NCBI GenBank assembly: GCA_023053685.1
Contig: JALIGW010000002.1
Location: 245,054,177 to 245,118,176, forward strand
Source of the DNA: Diadophis punctatus similis
Lineage: Eukaryota > Chordata > Lepidosauria > Squamata > Dipsadidae
Length of the DNA: 64,000 nucleotides
Reading direction: 5' to 3'
A program made the position numbers and the translations under genes. Each line of letters opens with the position of its first letter. Position 1 is the stretch's first letter. Shown here one piece after another: positions 21,421 to 33,231 of this stretch. The notes beneath the pieces were generated by a model, which saw only the letters and a program-made list of their open reading frames with translations, was not told where the DNA came from and searched no databases.

Positions 21421-22329
21421 AAACATAGTGAATCACAAAATCTTACATTTGGAAGGGACCTTGAAGGTCTTCCAGTCTCGCCTCCTCCTCCTCCAAAATG
21501 GGACATGGGTCCCCAGTACACCCATGGAGATGAAATCTCCAGTTATTTTTGTCCCCCCACATCTCTAGGAGGCAAACTCTTCTGCTGCTCATTGACTCTT
21601 ATCTTTTCCTGCTTGGTTCTTGTCCTATTACAAGGTGACAAGGGAGCTCTGGCTGTAGAGGTCGTCCCCAACTTATGACTACATTTGGAATGGAATCTCG
21701 GTTATTCAGTGAAGCAATGGGTAGATGCAGGATCAGGTCTTGACAAGCATAATCCCAAACTTCTGTTTGCGGATATTAAATGATCTGATGGGTTCTTAAG
21801 TGGAGGAAGGCCCAGCCAAGGGATGTGGGGTGGGGGTCTCTAGGGTGGGGGAGGTCCTGGAGACATGGAACAGCCCCTCCCATGAGTTGGGGGTTCGGAA
21901 ATAGGATGCAAAGCTGCAGCCACTGATGGAAGCCTGAGTCGTCCCAGTCCAGCCATGCAAAGAGCCCTGATTGACAGCAATGCTGGGCCTGGGCTTGAAG
22001 TGGAGGCCCTCACCACTTTCAGCCACCTGCCACTGACCCCAGGACTGGACTTCAGCCCAGTGTCCCCACTGCCAGTGTGAAATGCGGCCTTAATGCCCAG
22101 ACGGGTGGCCTTTGCAGTCTTGTGCCATTCTCAAAGCTGCATGTTCCATATTGTTTCCAAGCAAGGTGCCCCAAAGCATCTCCAAAGCTTCTTCAGGACC
22201 TCATCAACTGGCCCATGACCTGTGCCAGGACTCACATGGCCCCTCCTCCCACATAAGGCAACCCCAGATTGCTTACCTGGGACTTTGTCTGCTTAATGAC
22301 CAGTGAAATTGCGTAACAGCCTGACAGCA
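21421..22329. other. Intron of unit 3, ancestral sequence
   Basis: Homologous to the unit 1 intron (2080-2470) and, at 21420-21660, to 58560-58820 in unit 6. Contains the CR1-type remnant GGAAGGGACCTTGAAGGTCT. No gene. Confidence 0.45.
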
Positions 22330-22690
22330 ATACCTGGGGAGATCCAAGAAAAGGAAATCAAACAAGGGATCTGCAAACCAAAGCAAACAACAACAACAAC
22401 AACAAGCAAAGCTATTACTAGAAGCCAACACGGGGTGGGATAGTCAAAAACCGATCATGCCAGACAAATCTTATTGCATCCTTTGACCAAGTGACTGAAT
22501 TAATGGAATAGGGAAATTCAGTGGACACAATAGACTTGGACATGTGACAAAATAGACCCCAGCCTACTTCTTTGGAAGTTAGAAAAATGTGGGATAGACA
22601 GGATCACCACCACATGAATTCACAACCGGCTGACCAACAGCACTCAATGCGTAGACCTCAATGGAACTATATTTTACCTTCATCTAGCAC
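22330..22690 (+). mobile_element. CR1 LINE RT fragment (paralog of 3770-4135)
   Basis: Decayed CR1 reverse-transcriptase sequence with recognisable SCQTNLI and TIDLD-type pieces and a (CAA)n run near 22386. It occupies the same intron position as the fragment in unit 1. Confidence 0.6.
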
Positions 22691-22862
22691 CTTTGGAGCA
22701 AAAGCCAATTTTTCTACATTGCTCATTTGTCCACTAAAGATAAAAATATGCTTATTTTCCAAACCAAGATTTAACCAAGATTTGTTTGCTCACTTTTAAA
22801 TTTGCAGTTAAGAGCTCTCTGGATAACTTGTTATCTCTCTCAAGGCCAGGTATGACACTCAC

Positions 22863-23041
22863 CAATGACTGGTTTGACTTCTCCTGAATGGATTGGCCCT
22901 TTGTGCAGGAAGCTGCTTCTCCAACTGGCCCAAGATTTCCAAAATCTGTAGGACGGAATCCCAGCCAAAGGTTGGTGGATCCCGATCCAAGAAGGCCCCT
23001 TTCTCCTCTCTGGAGTTCACAGCCGCATCCTCACTGGTGTC
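22863..23041 (-). CDS. Diverged KRAB-A-like exon of unit 3 (acceptor region altered)
   Basis: Open 179-nt exon: DTSEDAAVNSREEKGAFLD, then DPPTFGWDSVLQILEILG, ending at a good donor CATTG|GTGAGT. The canonical DV is changed to DA, there is no W, and MLE is replaced by VLQ. On the acceptor side the usual TTTCTTTGCAG tract is deleted. The bases before the exon read ATGTTCAAGCATAG, with AG but no pyrimidine tract, so splicing is doubtful. It is closest to the exon at 59337-59515. Confidence 0.5.
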
Positions 23042-23739
23042 CTATGCTTGAACATAGTCTGTAAATGACCTGGAAGAGGGAGGAGAAAATGGAATTAATT
23101 GTTTATGATACAAATAATGGAGACAGAATGGCAAATTCAAGATGATCTTGATAAGCCAAAATGGAAGAAACCGGCAAGATGGAAGCCCAAGAGGGACAAA
23201 AGCATAGTTGTGAGTAGAGAAACTCAAAGGAGATCAGATGGGGAAGAGCATGTGTGAAACTGGCTGCTCTTTCAGGCTCTTTTTGGAGGCTGCAAAGCCA
23301 TAAGAATTCCAGGCTTCCTGGGCCCCAGAGCTACCTTGGATAGGCATTTTGGGAAATATTTACACTTATGAAAGGCAGCCTTCTGCCCATCAGCTTGTTC
23401 TGTTTCAAGACCAGCCTCAAAAGTTCCTTAGAATTTGTGCTTTGTAAAACATCCACCAAGAAGCGGCTGCCACTTCAAAGCCCCTTCAGGGAAGAACAAG
23501 GAAAATATTGATTTTTACTGATTCTACCCAGCGTTGAAAATCAGAGGCAAAGTAACCCTCAGCATAAAAGCAAAGGATTTCATTGCTCACCTTTTATATT
23601 GAGAAGAAAGAAAGAAAGAATTCAAGATGAGCTCAATTCAATTTGAACTTCTTTTTCCTCCCAACCCCCCCTCCCCTCCCCATTGCAATGAGCTTAATCT
23701 CAACAAATGTTTTAAAGCTCATTTTTCCATCTGCACTTG

Positions 23740-24420
23740 CTGGATATGCATTCTCAAAGACTTCGTCCTCTGACGGAGCACAGAGAGATCTTCTGAAAGC
23801 AACCTCCCAAAACCTCCTTCCCGGATCCACTCGGAGCCCCCCCCCCGGGAGCCTTGGCCGGGCGAGGGGGGGAAGATCCAGCCCGGGGACATCTCCGTTT
23901 GTCCCCCTGGAGGGAAGGGAGGGAGCCGGATCTCCCCGAGGAAAACCGTGCATACCGAAGAGAGGGATCCGCAGCCCCCTTCCTCCTGGCGGGCATAAAA
24001 TCTCCAGGCTGGAGGGAGAGCAACCCCACCTGACACGAGTGGGTCCCAGGAGCCTCCCCCGAGGGATCCAGCGCCGATGCTCGCCGAAGGAAGCGGGACA
24101 CGCGGAGGGAAGCGGAGAGGGTGGGGCTTCTGCTCTCCTCTTGGGATCCGCCCCCGCCTTGAAGCCACGCCCCTTAGGTTCCTTCCCTTCCGCCCCTCCC
24201 CTCTAATCTCCCCTCCCAGCCAGGACCACTTGTTCCGAAAGCTCCTCGGATCCTCCGATAGGGGTCCCTGTCGAGCGTTCCTCTGACCATGGGAAGAGTG
24301 TCCCTCTCTGTACGTTGGAAGCGGGGCTGCCCCTCCTTCTCCAGGGTTCTTGTGTAGGAGCTGCCTTGTTTCATGTGTTCCTCTTTAGGAACTCCCTTCA
24401 AAATGCCAGTAAATCGCAGC
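23740..24420 (-). promoter_or_regulatory. CpG-rich promoter / first-exon region, unit 3
   Basis: GC-rich region nearly identical to 60270-60995 (unit 6), apart from a deletion of about 25 bp near 24115 and small changes. It carries GGGATCCGCAGC and GAGGGATCCAGCGCCGATGC. No TATA box. Confidence 0.5.
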
Positions 24421-25601
24421 AATATATATAATTAACTTTTCTTATACCTGCTAAAATACTTTATTGATGTTTCCTCCTAACTGGATAATGAATCTTTAAT
24501 TTTCCTCCCAGGGACTTTTAATTCAGATAGCTTCATGTCTTACAGGGATCTGCAAGAGCCACTGGTGCAGAGGTTACATGATGACCCTCCATCCTGAGAA
24601 TTTAAATTGGGTGGGGGGGTCTCTTAAGTCCATGAGCCTGGGTGGGTTTTCTGCAGAGTCTCAGACTCTTTGGGTGGGTCATTTCCAAATCCCCAGAGCC
24701 CCCAGGAGAGCAAGAAGGGGAGAGTTTGGGGGAGCAGCCCAGATCTCATGCTTGTTCCCATGGGGGCAATGCAAGTATGGCAGCTCAGCAGCTGAGAAGG
24801 GAAAGAGGCCTGGAAACACTGCTAGGCCTCTGCACAGTAGAAATTTTAAAATATATTTATTTATATCCCGCCTTTATTAGCTTTACCAATCACTCGAGGC
24901 AGTGAAGATTTCCCACACATCTTCCTCCTATTTGCCTCACAACAACCCTGTGAGGGGGGCTAGGCTGAAAGAATGAGGGGCTCCAGGTCACCCAGCTGGC
25001 TTTGATGGCCAAGGAGGGCCTGGAACTTCCTTTCTAGCCCAGTTTCATTTATTGGACCTCAGCTCCAGAATCAAGATGGCAGCTTCTTGTGCACAGTTGA
25101 AGTTCTGCCCCTTTTAAAGGCAGCCCCCACAGCCCCATATATGACTTCATATCTTTTCCTGCTGAGAGTCCTTGAAATTATGGCAAGATGACAAAGTTAT
25201 CCGAAGAAAAGGGCAGAAATCGGAGGAGAAACGGCCAAACTTTATTCCGGGATCTTCCTTCTGGTCTCTCTTGACAGTAAAAGGTGGATCCCGAACGACA
25301 GAAAGAGGGAGATTCCTTCACATTTGGGGCTGACGGGAGGGAAATCCGAAGGAGCCGCTCCCTCCAGACGTTCTAAGCAAGAGAGACACATGTTTCAAGA
25401 AAGGATCTCCCGTTTTTCTCCCGTGAAGGGAAGCTGCGCCTTTCCCGAGAGAGCCAAGTGGAGGATTCCCCAGTGAAGAGGGGAGGGGGCTGGGGAGAGG
25501 ATCCGGCTGGACTGGGAGGGAGGTTTTTAGGAGAGGTGGGGGTGTCAGTGATCCCACATGATTGGGGGAGAGACACTCACACCAGGGAGATTTCTCTGCC
25601 T

Positions 25602-25655
<54 letters not shown>

Positions 25656-25940
25656 ATGTGCGTGTATGTGTCCGTGCGTCTCCAGGACTGGGAGCATCTG
25701 TGTCTTTCCCCTCTCTCTTTGGGGGCACTTGTGGGGCAGCATCCATGGGCTCTGCTGGGATTCCCCCGATGTTGCTGGTAGTGGTGCTGGCCAGGATCCC
25801 TGGAAGAGATTGGGTGGAAGGAGACCCCAGGTAAGGAGGGGGCTCATCTGGGGGAGGAGAGGGACTGAGAGGCGCCCTCAATACTTCTGGGGGAAGGAGG
25901 GGGAAAAGGGGCTCTGAGGACTCCCAAACTCCCCCCTGCA
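24421..25940. other. Upstream flank of unit 3: SINE/L2-like repeat and (GT)n
   Basis: The 24430-25060 part repeats at 61000-61620. At 24845-25050 is a squamate SINE/L2-like repeat (ATATCCCGCCTTTATTA..., CTCACAACAACCCTGTGAGG..., GTCACCCAGCTGGCTTTGATGG) also present near 32450, 42700, 46800 and 61440. A (GT)n tract lies at 25604-25654, and apparent Cys-Val repeat proteins there are artefacts. Confidence 0.55.
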
Positions 25941-27460
25941 ATCAAGCCCCTTCCCCCGGAGAACATTTGAACTGGTTCTGCGGACCCTTGCTCAAAGTAG
26001 GTCCTAGGCCAGGCCACAGCGGGCTCCCATGCTCAAAGATGAGGTTGGCAGCAGCAGGATTTGAACCCAGAACTAGCTGGTTCCTGCCATTCCTCAACTG
26101 TGATCCTGGGGCTCCTTCGCTCTGGGCTCTTGGGGGGAAGAACGTTTCATCTCCCCAGGAGCTGCTGCTCAGACGGGAACTTGTGAATTTAACTCTCCCC
26201 CCCCCTTGGATAACTTCTAAAAAAGGCTCTGGACCGGCCACTGCTGGGGAGTCCCCCCCCCGCCCCAGACTGAGTCGGAAGGAGCCCCAAAACTCTGGCT
26301 TCACTTCCCAGAGGTGCATTTTTTTTCTCCCCCAAAGGCAAACTGGACTTTCTTGGGTATTTTTTCCCCCTTGAAAACGTTTCCCTTCTCTTCTAAGAAG
26401 CTTCTTCAGTTCTGATTGACTGGGAGGGGGGAATGGGAGGACAAACCCATCAGGAGGAGACGTCCATCTGCATCTAAAATGACATGGCTGGCTCTTTCGA
26501 GGACAGCCACCTCCACCTTCTGGACAGAGAGGAGCCCTGGATGGAAAGAGGGGCCAAAGCGGCCATCTTGGCCAAAATGAGCAGCCCTCCCACAACAGAG
26601 GGGGGTGGAAAGGACCCCCCCAACCTCCTGTCTACAACAGGGTCCTTTCAGCAGCCTCAGGGAGGCTCCACACCCCTTTGCACCCTGATTCAGCACCAAA
26701 TGACTGCGAGGAATATCCATCCTTCCATCCTCCACCGCTCAGTCAGAACTGGAGAAGCTTCTGGGATGAGAAGGGAAACGTTTTCAAGGGGAAAAAACCA
26801 AGAAAGTCCAGATCCCTTTTGGAAAAACATCTTAGGGACAATCATGACCTGGAGGATGGAGGCTCTCCATAGAGAACCCTGGCTCCACTTTGCCCTTTCT
26901 AAATCTCGGCAGATCCAGCCTGGACTCAAGGGAGCCTTAAAAGACCTTAAGGGGGTATCTAGTCCATCCCTCCAGGCACAAAGAGAAAGGGAGATTCGGA
27001 TTGAGATCCAACGTTCCCTCCAGAGCATTAGGCGGACTGCTGGACCAGTTGAGCATCTGCCTGCCTTTTTCCACCCTGAGGAGATGGAGGAGGCCCATCA
27101 GGAAGTGCCTCCTCCCACCCCCCTGTCCAGTCCCCCCCACCAAGGGTGGATCCTGTTGGGACCGACAATTCCCCATCTCTCCTCTAGAGCGCATCTTCCC
27201 ATAGCCTCTTGCGACAGGTTTCCTGGCCCTTCTCTGAGAAGTGTGGCTCCACCCTCTAGTAGCTGCTGGGAACCTTGGGCTCTGGACACCCTGATGGCCT
27301 TCCTCCTCCCCCTCCTCCCCCTCCCCGCAGCCCATATCCTGATCCAGGGGAGGTCCGAGAGCCACTTTGGCTGCAAAGTATGGCACAATCTGAACTGCCA
27401 TCTTGTCTCTTTTGACCCACCCAGTCCATCTCCTGAAAAAGGCCCTCTTGATTATTTTGG
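25941..27460. repeat. Intergenic block, copy 2
   Basis: Second copy of the shared block. The plus-strand MAGSFEDSHLHLLDREEP frame is open for 330 codons here (26484-27476), the longest of all copies. The other copies break at different points, so this is probably chance openness. YY1-like sites at about 26563 and 27396. Confidence 0.5.
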
Positions 27461-27468
27461 ACAATACT

Positions 27469-27474
27469 TTTATT
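27469..27474 (-). terminator. Poly(A) signal of finger unit 4
   Basis: AATAAA on the minus strand in the conserved CCTTAATAAAAGTATTG context. Confidence 0.55.
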
Positions 27475-28198
27475 AAGGATTATATTCACAGAAAGAAAGT
27501 TAATACAAATATTTGTGTGTTAATATATGAAAAAGACAATGAAAAAAGGAGAAAAAATCCTTCCAAAAATATAATAGGAAAAAGAAACTTTTCCTCTTCA
27601 TCCTCAGCCAGAAGATTCAACATCAAAACTTTTATCACTAAATAAACCACCAGATTCATTCCACCCTTCGCCCCATTTTCTCCTCTCTAAATTTACAGGT
27701 CTCCTCATGAATCAACACAGTCTAGTAAAAAATTAAGGGAAATACCTGGTTCCTTGACTGACTGAAGGAACTTATCACCGGAAATCCATTCTAAGTTGTG
27801 GTCATAGGTCAAGGATTTCCTGTACTCTACAAAACACTATATCTACTCATCACATACCTATAACACTTTTATGTAATCACTCTGGTAAGTTACTAATTCG
27901 GTTTTGTGAGCAAAACATCCTCACATTCCCAACAGTTATGTCTGTTTCCTTCATTGTGTATTCTCTGATGGGATTTGAGGTTGCTTGACTAGGAAAAACA
28001 TTTTCCCCACGCCAAATAATTGTAGGATTTCCCTTCTGTCACTGTGTGAAGTTCCTGGTAAACATTAAGATACGTTGGAAAAAAGGGCTCCCAATGTTGT
28101 TCATAGTTGAAGAGATTTATCTCTGCTATGGACATTTCTGGTGCTTTTTCAGCTTTGATTTACTATGAAAAGGTTTCTAACACTCTGCACACGTGAAT
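27475..28198 (-). other. 3' UTR of unit 4 with vestigial fingers
   Basis: Shared 3' UTR. Decayed finger pieces persist at about 27910-28040, and the lost last finger lies immediately beyond the stop (28140-28198). Confidence 0.45.
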
Positions 28199-29671
28199 CT
28201 ACTCTCCTACGTGACTTCTGGTGTGCATGCGAAGTGCTGAAGGTTGGGCAAAACATTTCTCACACTCCAGACATTTATATGGTTTTTCTCCAGTGTGGAT
28301 TCGCTGATGCATCACAAGATAATCTTTCCGTGAAAAACAATTCTCACACTCCAGACATTTATACGGTTTTTCTCCAGTGTGGATTCGCAGATGCATCACA
28401 AAGGAATCTTTCCGTGAAAAACACTTCTCACACTCCAGACATTTATACGGTTTTTCTCCAGTGTGGATTTGCTGATGCCTCAAAAGACCAACTTTGTGGG
28501 AAAAACATTTATCACATTCTGAGCATTTGTGAGGTTTCTCTCCTGTATGGATTCGGCTGTGACTTCTAAGATTAGATGAATGAGCAAATGCTTTCCCACA
28601 GTCTAAACATTTGTAGTTTTTTTCCCCTGTGTGAATTTTCACATGACTTCTAAGGTCTGATGTGGTACGATAAAAACTTCCACAGTCGATGCATTGATAT
28701 GGCTTCTCCCCTGTGTGGGTTTTACGATGGCTCCAAAGGCCTGTTTTGTCTGCAAAGTATTTATCACATTCTACGCATCTGTATGGCTTCTCTCCTGTGT
28801 GGAACCTTTGATGGCGTCCAAGGTGATGTTTTCTGGAAAAGCATTTCCCACACTCCCCACATTTGTAGGGTTTCTCCCCCGTGTGGATTCTCTGATGATT
28901 CTGAAGATTGGATGGTGAAAAAAAACTTTTCCCACACTTCCCACATTTATGGGGTCGGTCCCCTTTGTGCCACTTCTGGTGACTCCGAAGTTCACAAGAA
29001 TGCATAAATCGTCTCTCACATTCTAGGCATTCATAGAGTCTCTCTCCAGCGTGACGTCTCTGATGTTCCACCAGGGTTGATTTCAAGGTAAAACATTTCC
29101 CGCATTCGAGACACTTTTCGTTTTTTTCTCCTCTGTGTATTTTCAAATGATTCTGCAGACCTGAACTCTCGGTGAAACATTTTCCACACTCAAAGCACTT
29201 GTAAGGTTTGATTCCTGCATGAATCTTCTCATGAGAACAAAAACCTGAGTTCTGAGAAAAGCTCTTCCCACATTCCCAACACTTGTAAGGTTTCTCCCCT
29301 GTGTGAATTCTCACGTGGTTTCCGAGATGGGTTTTTTCACGGAAAAATTTCCCACATTCTACACACTGATAAGGTTTCTCTCCAGTGTGGATTTTCTGAT
29401 GTGTGAGAAGGTGTGAAGATCTACTAAAGCATAAGTTACATTCCTCACATTTATATGGTTTTTGGCTGGGGGAGCATTTGGGATCTTTGGAGTTTTTCTC
29501 ACTCTCTAAATCTTGACTGGATCCACTTCCCACATGGTCCTTCCTGTGGGTCAAAAGGAGGGACCTGCGAGCAAAGGATTTCCCACACTCTGAGCATTCA
29601 TGGGTTCTTTTGGGCGTTCTTGGGGGGCTGCTTGTGTCTGATGGGGGATCCAAGAGTTTTCCACGCTTCAT
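28199..29671 (-). CDS. C2H2 zinc-finger protein, unit 4 (16 fingers, premature stop)
   Basis: The 490-aa ORF starts MKRGKLLDPPSDTSS. Finger 1 (HECSECGKSF) is followed by a spacer shortened by about ten residues relative to units 1-3 and fifteen more fingers. Fingers 14 and 15 (KCLECEKCFSRKDSF and [15 protein letters not shown]) are near-identical, as expected for a recent tandem duplication of 84-bp finger modules. The ORF stops at HVGE-TAG inside the linker before the usual last finger, which survives only as decayed sequence downstream. Upstream, the KRAB-like exon is missing (deletion junction near 30425), so any product should be finger-only. The acceptor TTTTTTTGTCCCTCTAGCAG lies just upstream of the leader. 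Confidence 0.8.
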   Translation of the reverse strand: MKRGKLLDPPSDTSSPPRTPKRTHECSECGKSFARRSLLLTHRKDHVGSGSSQDLESEKNSKDPKCSPSQKPYKCEECNLCFSRSSHLLTHQKIHTGEKPYQCVECGKFFREKTHLGNHVRIHTGEKPYKCWECGKSFSQNSGFCSHEKIHAGIKPYKCFECGKCFTESSGLQNHLKIHRGEKNEKCLECGKCFTLKSTLVEHQRRHAGERLYECLECERRFMHSCELRSHQKWHKGDRPHKCGKCGKSFFSPSNLQNHQRIHTGEKPYKCGECGKCFSRKHHLGRHQRFHTGEKPYRCVECDKYFADKTGLWSHRKTHTGEKPYQCIDCGSFYRTTSDLRSHVKIHTGEKNYKCLDCGKAFAHSSNLRSHSRIHTGEKPHKCSECDKCFSHKVGLLRHQQIHTGEKPYKCLECEKCFSRKDSFVMHLRIHTGEKPYKCLECENCFSRKDYLVMHQRIHTGEKPYKCLECEKCFAQPSALRMHTRSHVGE

Positions 29672-31430
29672 GCTTTCCCTTGGCTGCTGCCTTGGGCTGA
29701 ATTTCTACTATCTCTTGTTAGTTGTCTTGAAGGTAAATCTCTGGTCACAGCTGTTTTCTGCTAGAGGGACAAAAAAATAGAGAACATTATTTCCTTTTGA
29801 GAAACACAGAAAACCACAAAATTGTTGAAGGCAAGATGCTAATATTTGCAAACTGCTCAGAGAGGGCTGTCAAGCTCTCGTATCTAAGTCAAAGCGCCAT
29901 TGCTAATAACAACCGCAAAAGTGAGGGCAGAATTGCAGTTCTTGAGCAAAGTGGTCATGTGATGTCTCACGTAATAACCACTCTGCTCAACAAGTGAGAT
30001 TGCAGCCCAGTTATAGTTGTAACTCGAGGACTGCCTATAGGAAACACAAAAGTCAAGGCAAAAACTTTCACTGCATTGCCGTTTTGTCATATAAAGATAA
30101 AACACAAATGGAGGCGAATGGAGGATGAAGTTGCAGGATCCAATCTGGGTCGGTCATCGGGATCAGAGATTTCGTCCTCCGAGCTTTTGGATTCTTTCTG
30201 GAGCCCATCCTCAGGGGATTCCCTCCAGCAGTGTGCATGCTGTTCTGAATGTTGTGTGGTTGTGTGTCAGGAGCACACACAGGACACTGGAGCTGGAGAG
30301 AAGTTCCCTGAAGATGGGCCCCAGCACAAGTCCGAAAGTTCGGAAGACAAAACCTCTGATCCCGCTGACCGACCCAGATTGGATCCATAAAAAAACAAAT
30401 CCTTATGTTCCAAACCAAGATTTAACCAAGATTTGGATGAGCCAAAATGGAAGAAACCAGCAGGATGAAGCCCAGCAGGGACCAAGGCATAGTTGTGAGT
30501 AGGAAAACTCAAAGACAGAGAGATCAGAAGGGGCAGAGCATGTGTGAAGAGGGCTGCTCTTTCCCGCTTGTTTTGGAGGGTGAAAGAACAAAGATTTAAG
30601 GCCCTTCTAGGACCCAGAATTGTCTCGGACAGGCATTTTGGAAAATATTGAAAATTACGAAAGGCCGCCTTCTGGCCCTCAGCTTCTCCTGGCATCCGTT
30701 CACAAGACCAGTGTCAGACCTGCCACAGCTAAAACTCCTAAATTGAAACGGTCCTTGGCTCCATTTGTTGAGTAAGGTATAGTTTTATTAGAGGTCAAGT
30801 ATATTGCAAGTAATGCAAATTCAGAAGTTCAACTCCCCCCCCCCCCCCAATTTCCTACCTACACACACACACACACACACACACAATTAGGTTCAGGCCA
30901 GCTATTGTCATAACAGAGAAGCAGAGCTTGGTATGCAGCATGGATGCCTGCTGACTTTGAAGTAGCTTCTGGAGGAGGAGATACGGCCCTTACTTTCATC
31001 CCCCCCCACCCCAAAGCCTTCTGCCTCCCCTGGTTCATGGCTCTCCCTTCAGGGAATAGTAGGGAAGCAGAGGAAAGCATCTGGTGGCAACTGACAACCA
31101 GCCTCAAAACTTCCTTAAAACTTTCCTTTGTAAAAAATCCACCATGAAGGGTCCCATCTCAGCCCCTTCAGGGCAAAACAAGGAAAATGCTGATTTTTCC
31201 TGATTCTACCGAATTTTTAGTATCAGAAGATTAAACATTGGCATAAGAACAAAGGATTACAATGTTCCCCTTTTAAATTGAGCTGAAAGAAAAAGGATCT
31301 CTTGTGGGTTAAGACAACATGAACTCAATTCAGTTACAATTTAAAGCTTTTCTTTCCCCCAAACTCTCCCCTCCCCATTGCAATGAGGTCAGTCCGTGTT
31401 AAGAGCATATTACAAACCTCAACAAACCTT
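29672..31430. other. Intron of unit 4, KRAB-like exon deleted
   Basis: Homologous to 40000-40975 of unit 5. At about 30425 the sequence passes from CCAAACCAAGATTTAACCAA directly to GAGCCAAAATGGAAGAAACC. In the other units the KRAB-like exon lies between these two landmarks. A poly-C run and (AC)n lie at 30835-30885. No coding sequence. Confidence 0.55.
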
Positions 31431-31439
31431 TTAAAGCTC

Positions 31440-32045
31440 CGTTTACTCCGTTATTCCAGCTTCAGAGGCTTCCTGTTCAAACGGACCACAGAGAGACCTT
31501 CTGAAAGCAACCTCCCCGGATCCACCCGGTGAGCATTGGCCGGGGGAGGAGGGGGCAGATCCAGCCCAGGGACAGAGCCCCCATTGCCCCCCTGGGAGGG
31601 AGGTGGATCTCCCCAAGGAAAATCCAGCTAGCCGAAGAGCGGGATCCTTGGAGGAAGAAGGATCTCCAAGGAAGAAGCAGCAGTCATGGAGGGAAGCCGA
31701 AATCCAGGCAGTGGGAGGAGAGAGGCGGGGGCGGGGCTGCTGCTGTCTGGCTCCGCCCCCACCTTACAGCCCTCTTAATAGCCTTAATAGTCTCTTAATA
31801 GCCTTAGCTCCCACCCCCTCTCTCGTCCCCATCTCCCCTCCCTGCCGAGACCACGTTCTCCGAAAGCTCCTCTGTTCCTGCGATGGGCGTCGGTGTGGAG
31901 GGTTCCTCTGCCCATGGGAAGAGTGCCCCTCTCTGCAGGCTGGAAGGAGGCTGCCCCTCCCGCTCCAGTGTGGGCGTCTGTGCTTGTGTGAGGCCTGGCC
32001 CAGAGAAGCCCTTTTGAGGTTTTTCTCTTTAGGAACTCCGTTCAA
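31440..32045 (-). promoter_or_regulatory. CpG-rich promoter / first-exon region, unit 4
   Basis: GC-rich, with the shared GGTGGATCTCCCCAAGGAAA and CACGTTCTCCGAAAGCTCCT motifs. The block between CTGCAGGCAACG and the GGATCC repeats is shorter than in the other promoters. Confidence 0.45.
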
Positions 32046-33169
32046 AGGGCCAGTAAGGAGAAGGAAGCAGCTTTCGTTAGCTTTTTGGGGTTTGTTTGTT
32101 TTTTGGTACTTTTACTTTTTGGTGTTCCTTCCTAATTGGATAATAAATATTTATTTTTACTCCCAGGGCCTTTTAATCCAGCTGTCATCAGGTCTTACAC
32201 TGATCTGCAAGAGCCACTGGTGCAGAGATTACCTGGTGACCCTCCATCGTGAGAGTTTTAATTGGGTCTGGGGTCTCTGGGGATGGGATGGGCTTTCTGC
32301 AGTCTCAGACCCTTTGGGTTGGTCATCTGCCAATCCCCAGAGCTCCTGGGACAGGAAAAGGGAGAGTTTGGGGGAGCAGCCCAGATCTCACCCTTGTTCC
32401 CAGAGGCAACACAACAGGGAAGCCACTGCAAAATAGAAATGATTTTTTTACTTATTTATTTATATTCACCTTCATTATTTTTACAAATAACTCAAGGCAT
32501 TGAACATATCCAACACACCTTCCACCTCCTATTTGCCTCACAACAACCCTGTGAGGTGGGTTAGGCTGAGAGAGTGACTGGCCCAAGGTTACCCAAGCTG
32601 GCTTTCATGGCCAAAGCAGGACTGGAACCCATGGCCTCAGGCTTTCTAGTGCAGGGCCTTAACCACTAGGCCATTGGATGTCCTGGGTGCTGATTGGGAA
32701 TGGTCATCTTTTAAGGTGGGGGGACTTCAGCTCCCAGAATTCATGCCGGCTGGGGAACACAGCATGTACCAGTGTCCATGTAGACACACACGCGTGTTTG
32801 AGGAGTGTGAACTTTTATGAAAATGATCCCCTGCTCAAGGAGGAGAAATGAAAGGATCCAAATCCACATTCAGGACCAGAACTTGTTTGAGGGGAGTGTG
32901 GCTGGCAGGGTCCTTGCTCTGTTTCAACAAGCAGCTGAAGAACCCTTATAAAACTGATAATTAACCCTGATCCTGACCCTTAGGATTTGCCATCCAGTGG
33001 GAGCCGGGAAGGGTGACTTTTCTGTTGGAGATCCTTGCCCTGGGGAAGATCCTTTCCTGGGAGAGCCTTCGAACCCATCCTTAGCCTTTGGAAAAGCTTT
33101 AGGGGCCTGTTTTGCCTTCAATATCCGGGACAGAGTAAGGCTGGGACTGCAGGATTGGAGGTAGGTAGG

Positions 33170-33170
<1 letters not shown>
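32046..33170. other. Upstream flank of unit 4 with SINE/L2-like repeat
   Basis: At 32445-32690 is the repeat with TTGCCTCACAACAACCCTGT, GCTGGCTTTCATGGCCAAAG and CTTAACCACTAGGCCA. The following 32690-32820 (CTTCAGCTCCCAGAATTCAT) recurs at 42825-43010. No gene. Confidence 0.55.

Positions 33171-33172
<2 letters not shown>

Positions 33173-33229
<57 letters not shown>
33173..33229. repeat. (GT)n microsatellite
   Basis: Pure GT dinucleotide run preceded by (GTAG)n and followed by GTTTGTTT. Confidence 0.95.

Positions 33230-33231
<2 letters not shown>

Noticed and set aside
25558..25917. Cys-Val-rich ORFs at 25.6, 33.2 and 33.7 kb
   Set aside because: They arise from (GT)n tracts; the opposite strand gives Thr-His repeats for the same reason.
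26484..27476. 330-codon plus-strand ORF in the intergenic block
   Set aside because: Paralogous copies break this frame at different points and no domain is recognisable. I treat it as non-coding and list the conserved start as a finding only.
28290..28560. Regular ~84-bp repeats that could look like a CRISPR-type array
   Set aside because: The period matches one C2H2 finger plus linker, and the repeats are coding.
28165..28569. Plus-strand ORFs with repeating [11 protein letters not shown] over the finger exons
   Set aside because: They are antisense readings of the 84-bp finger repeats and mirror the real fingers on the minus strand.
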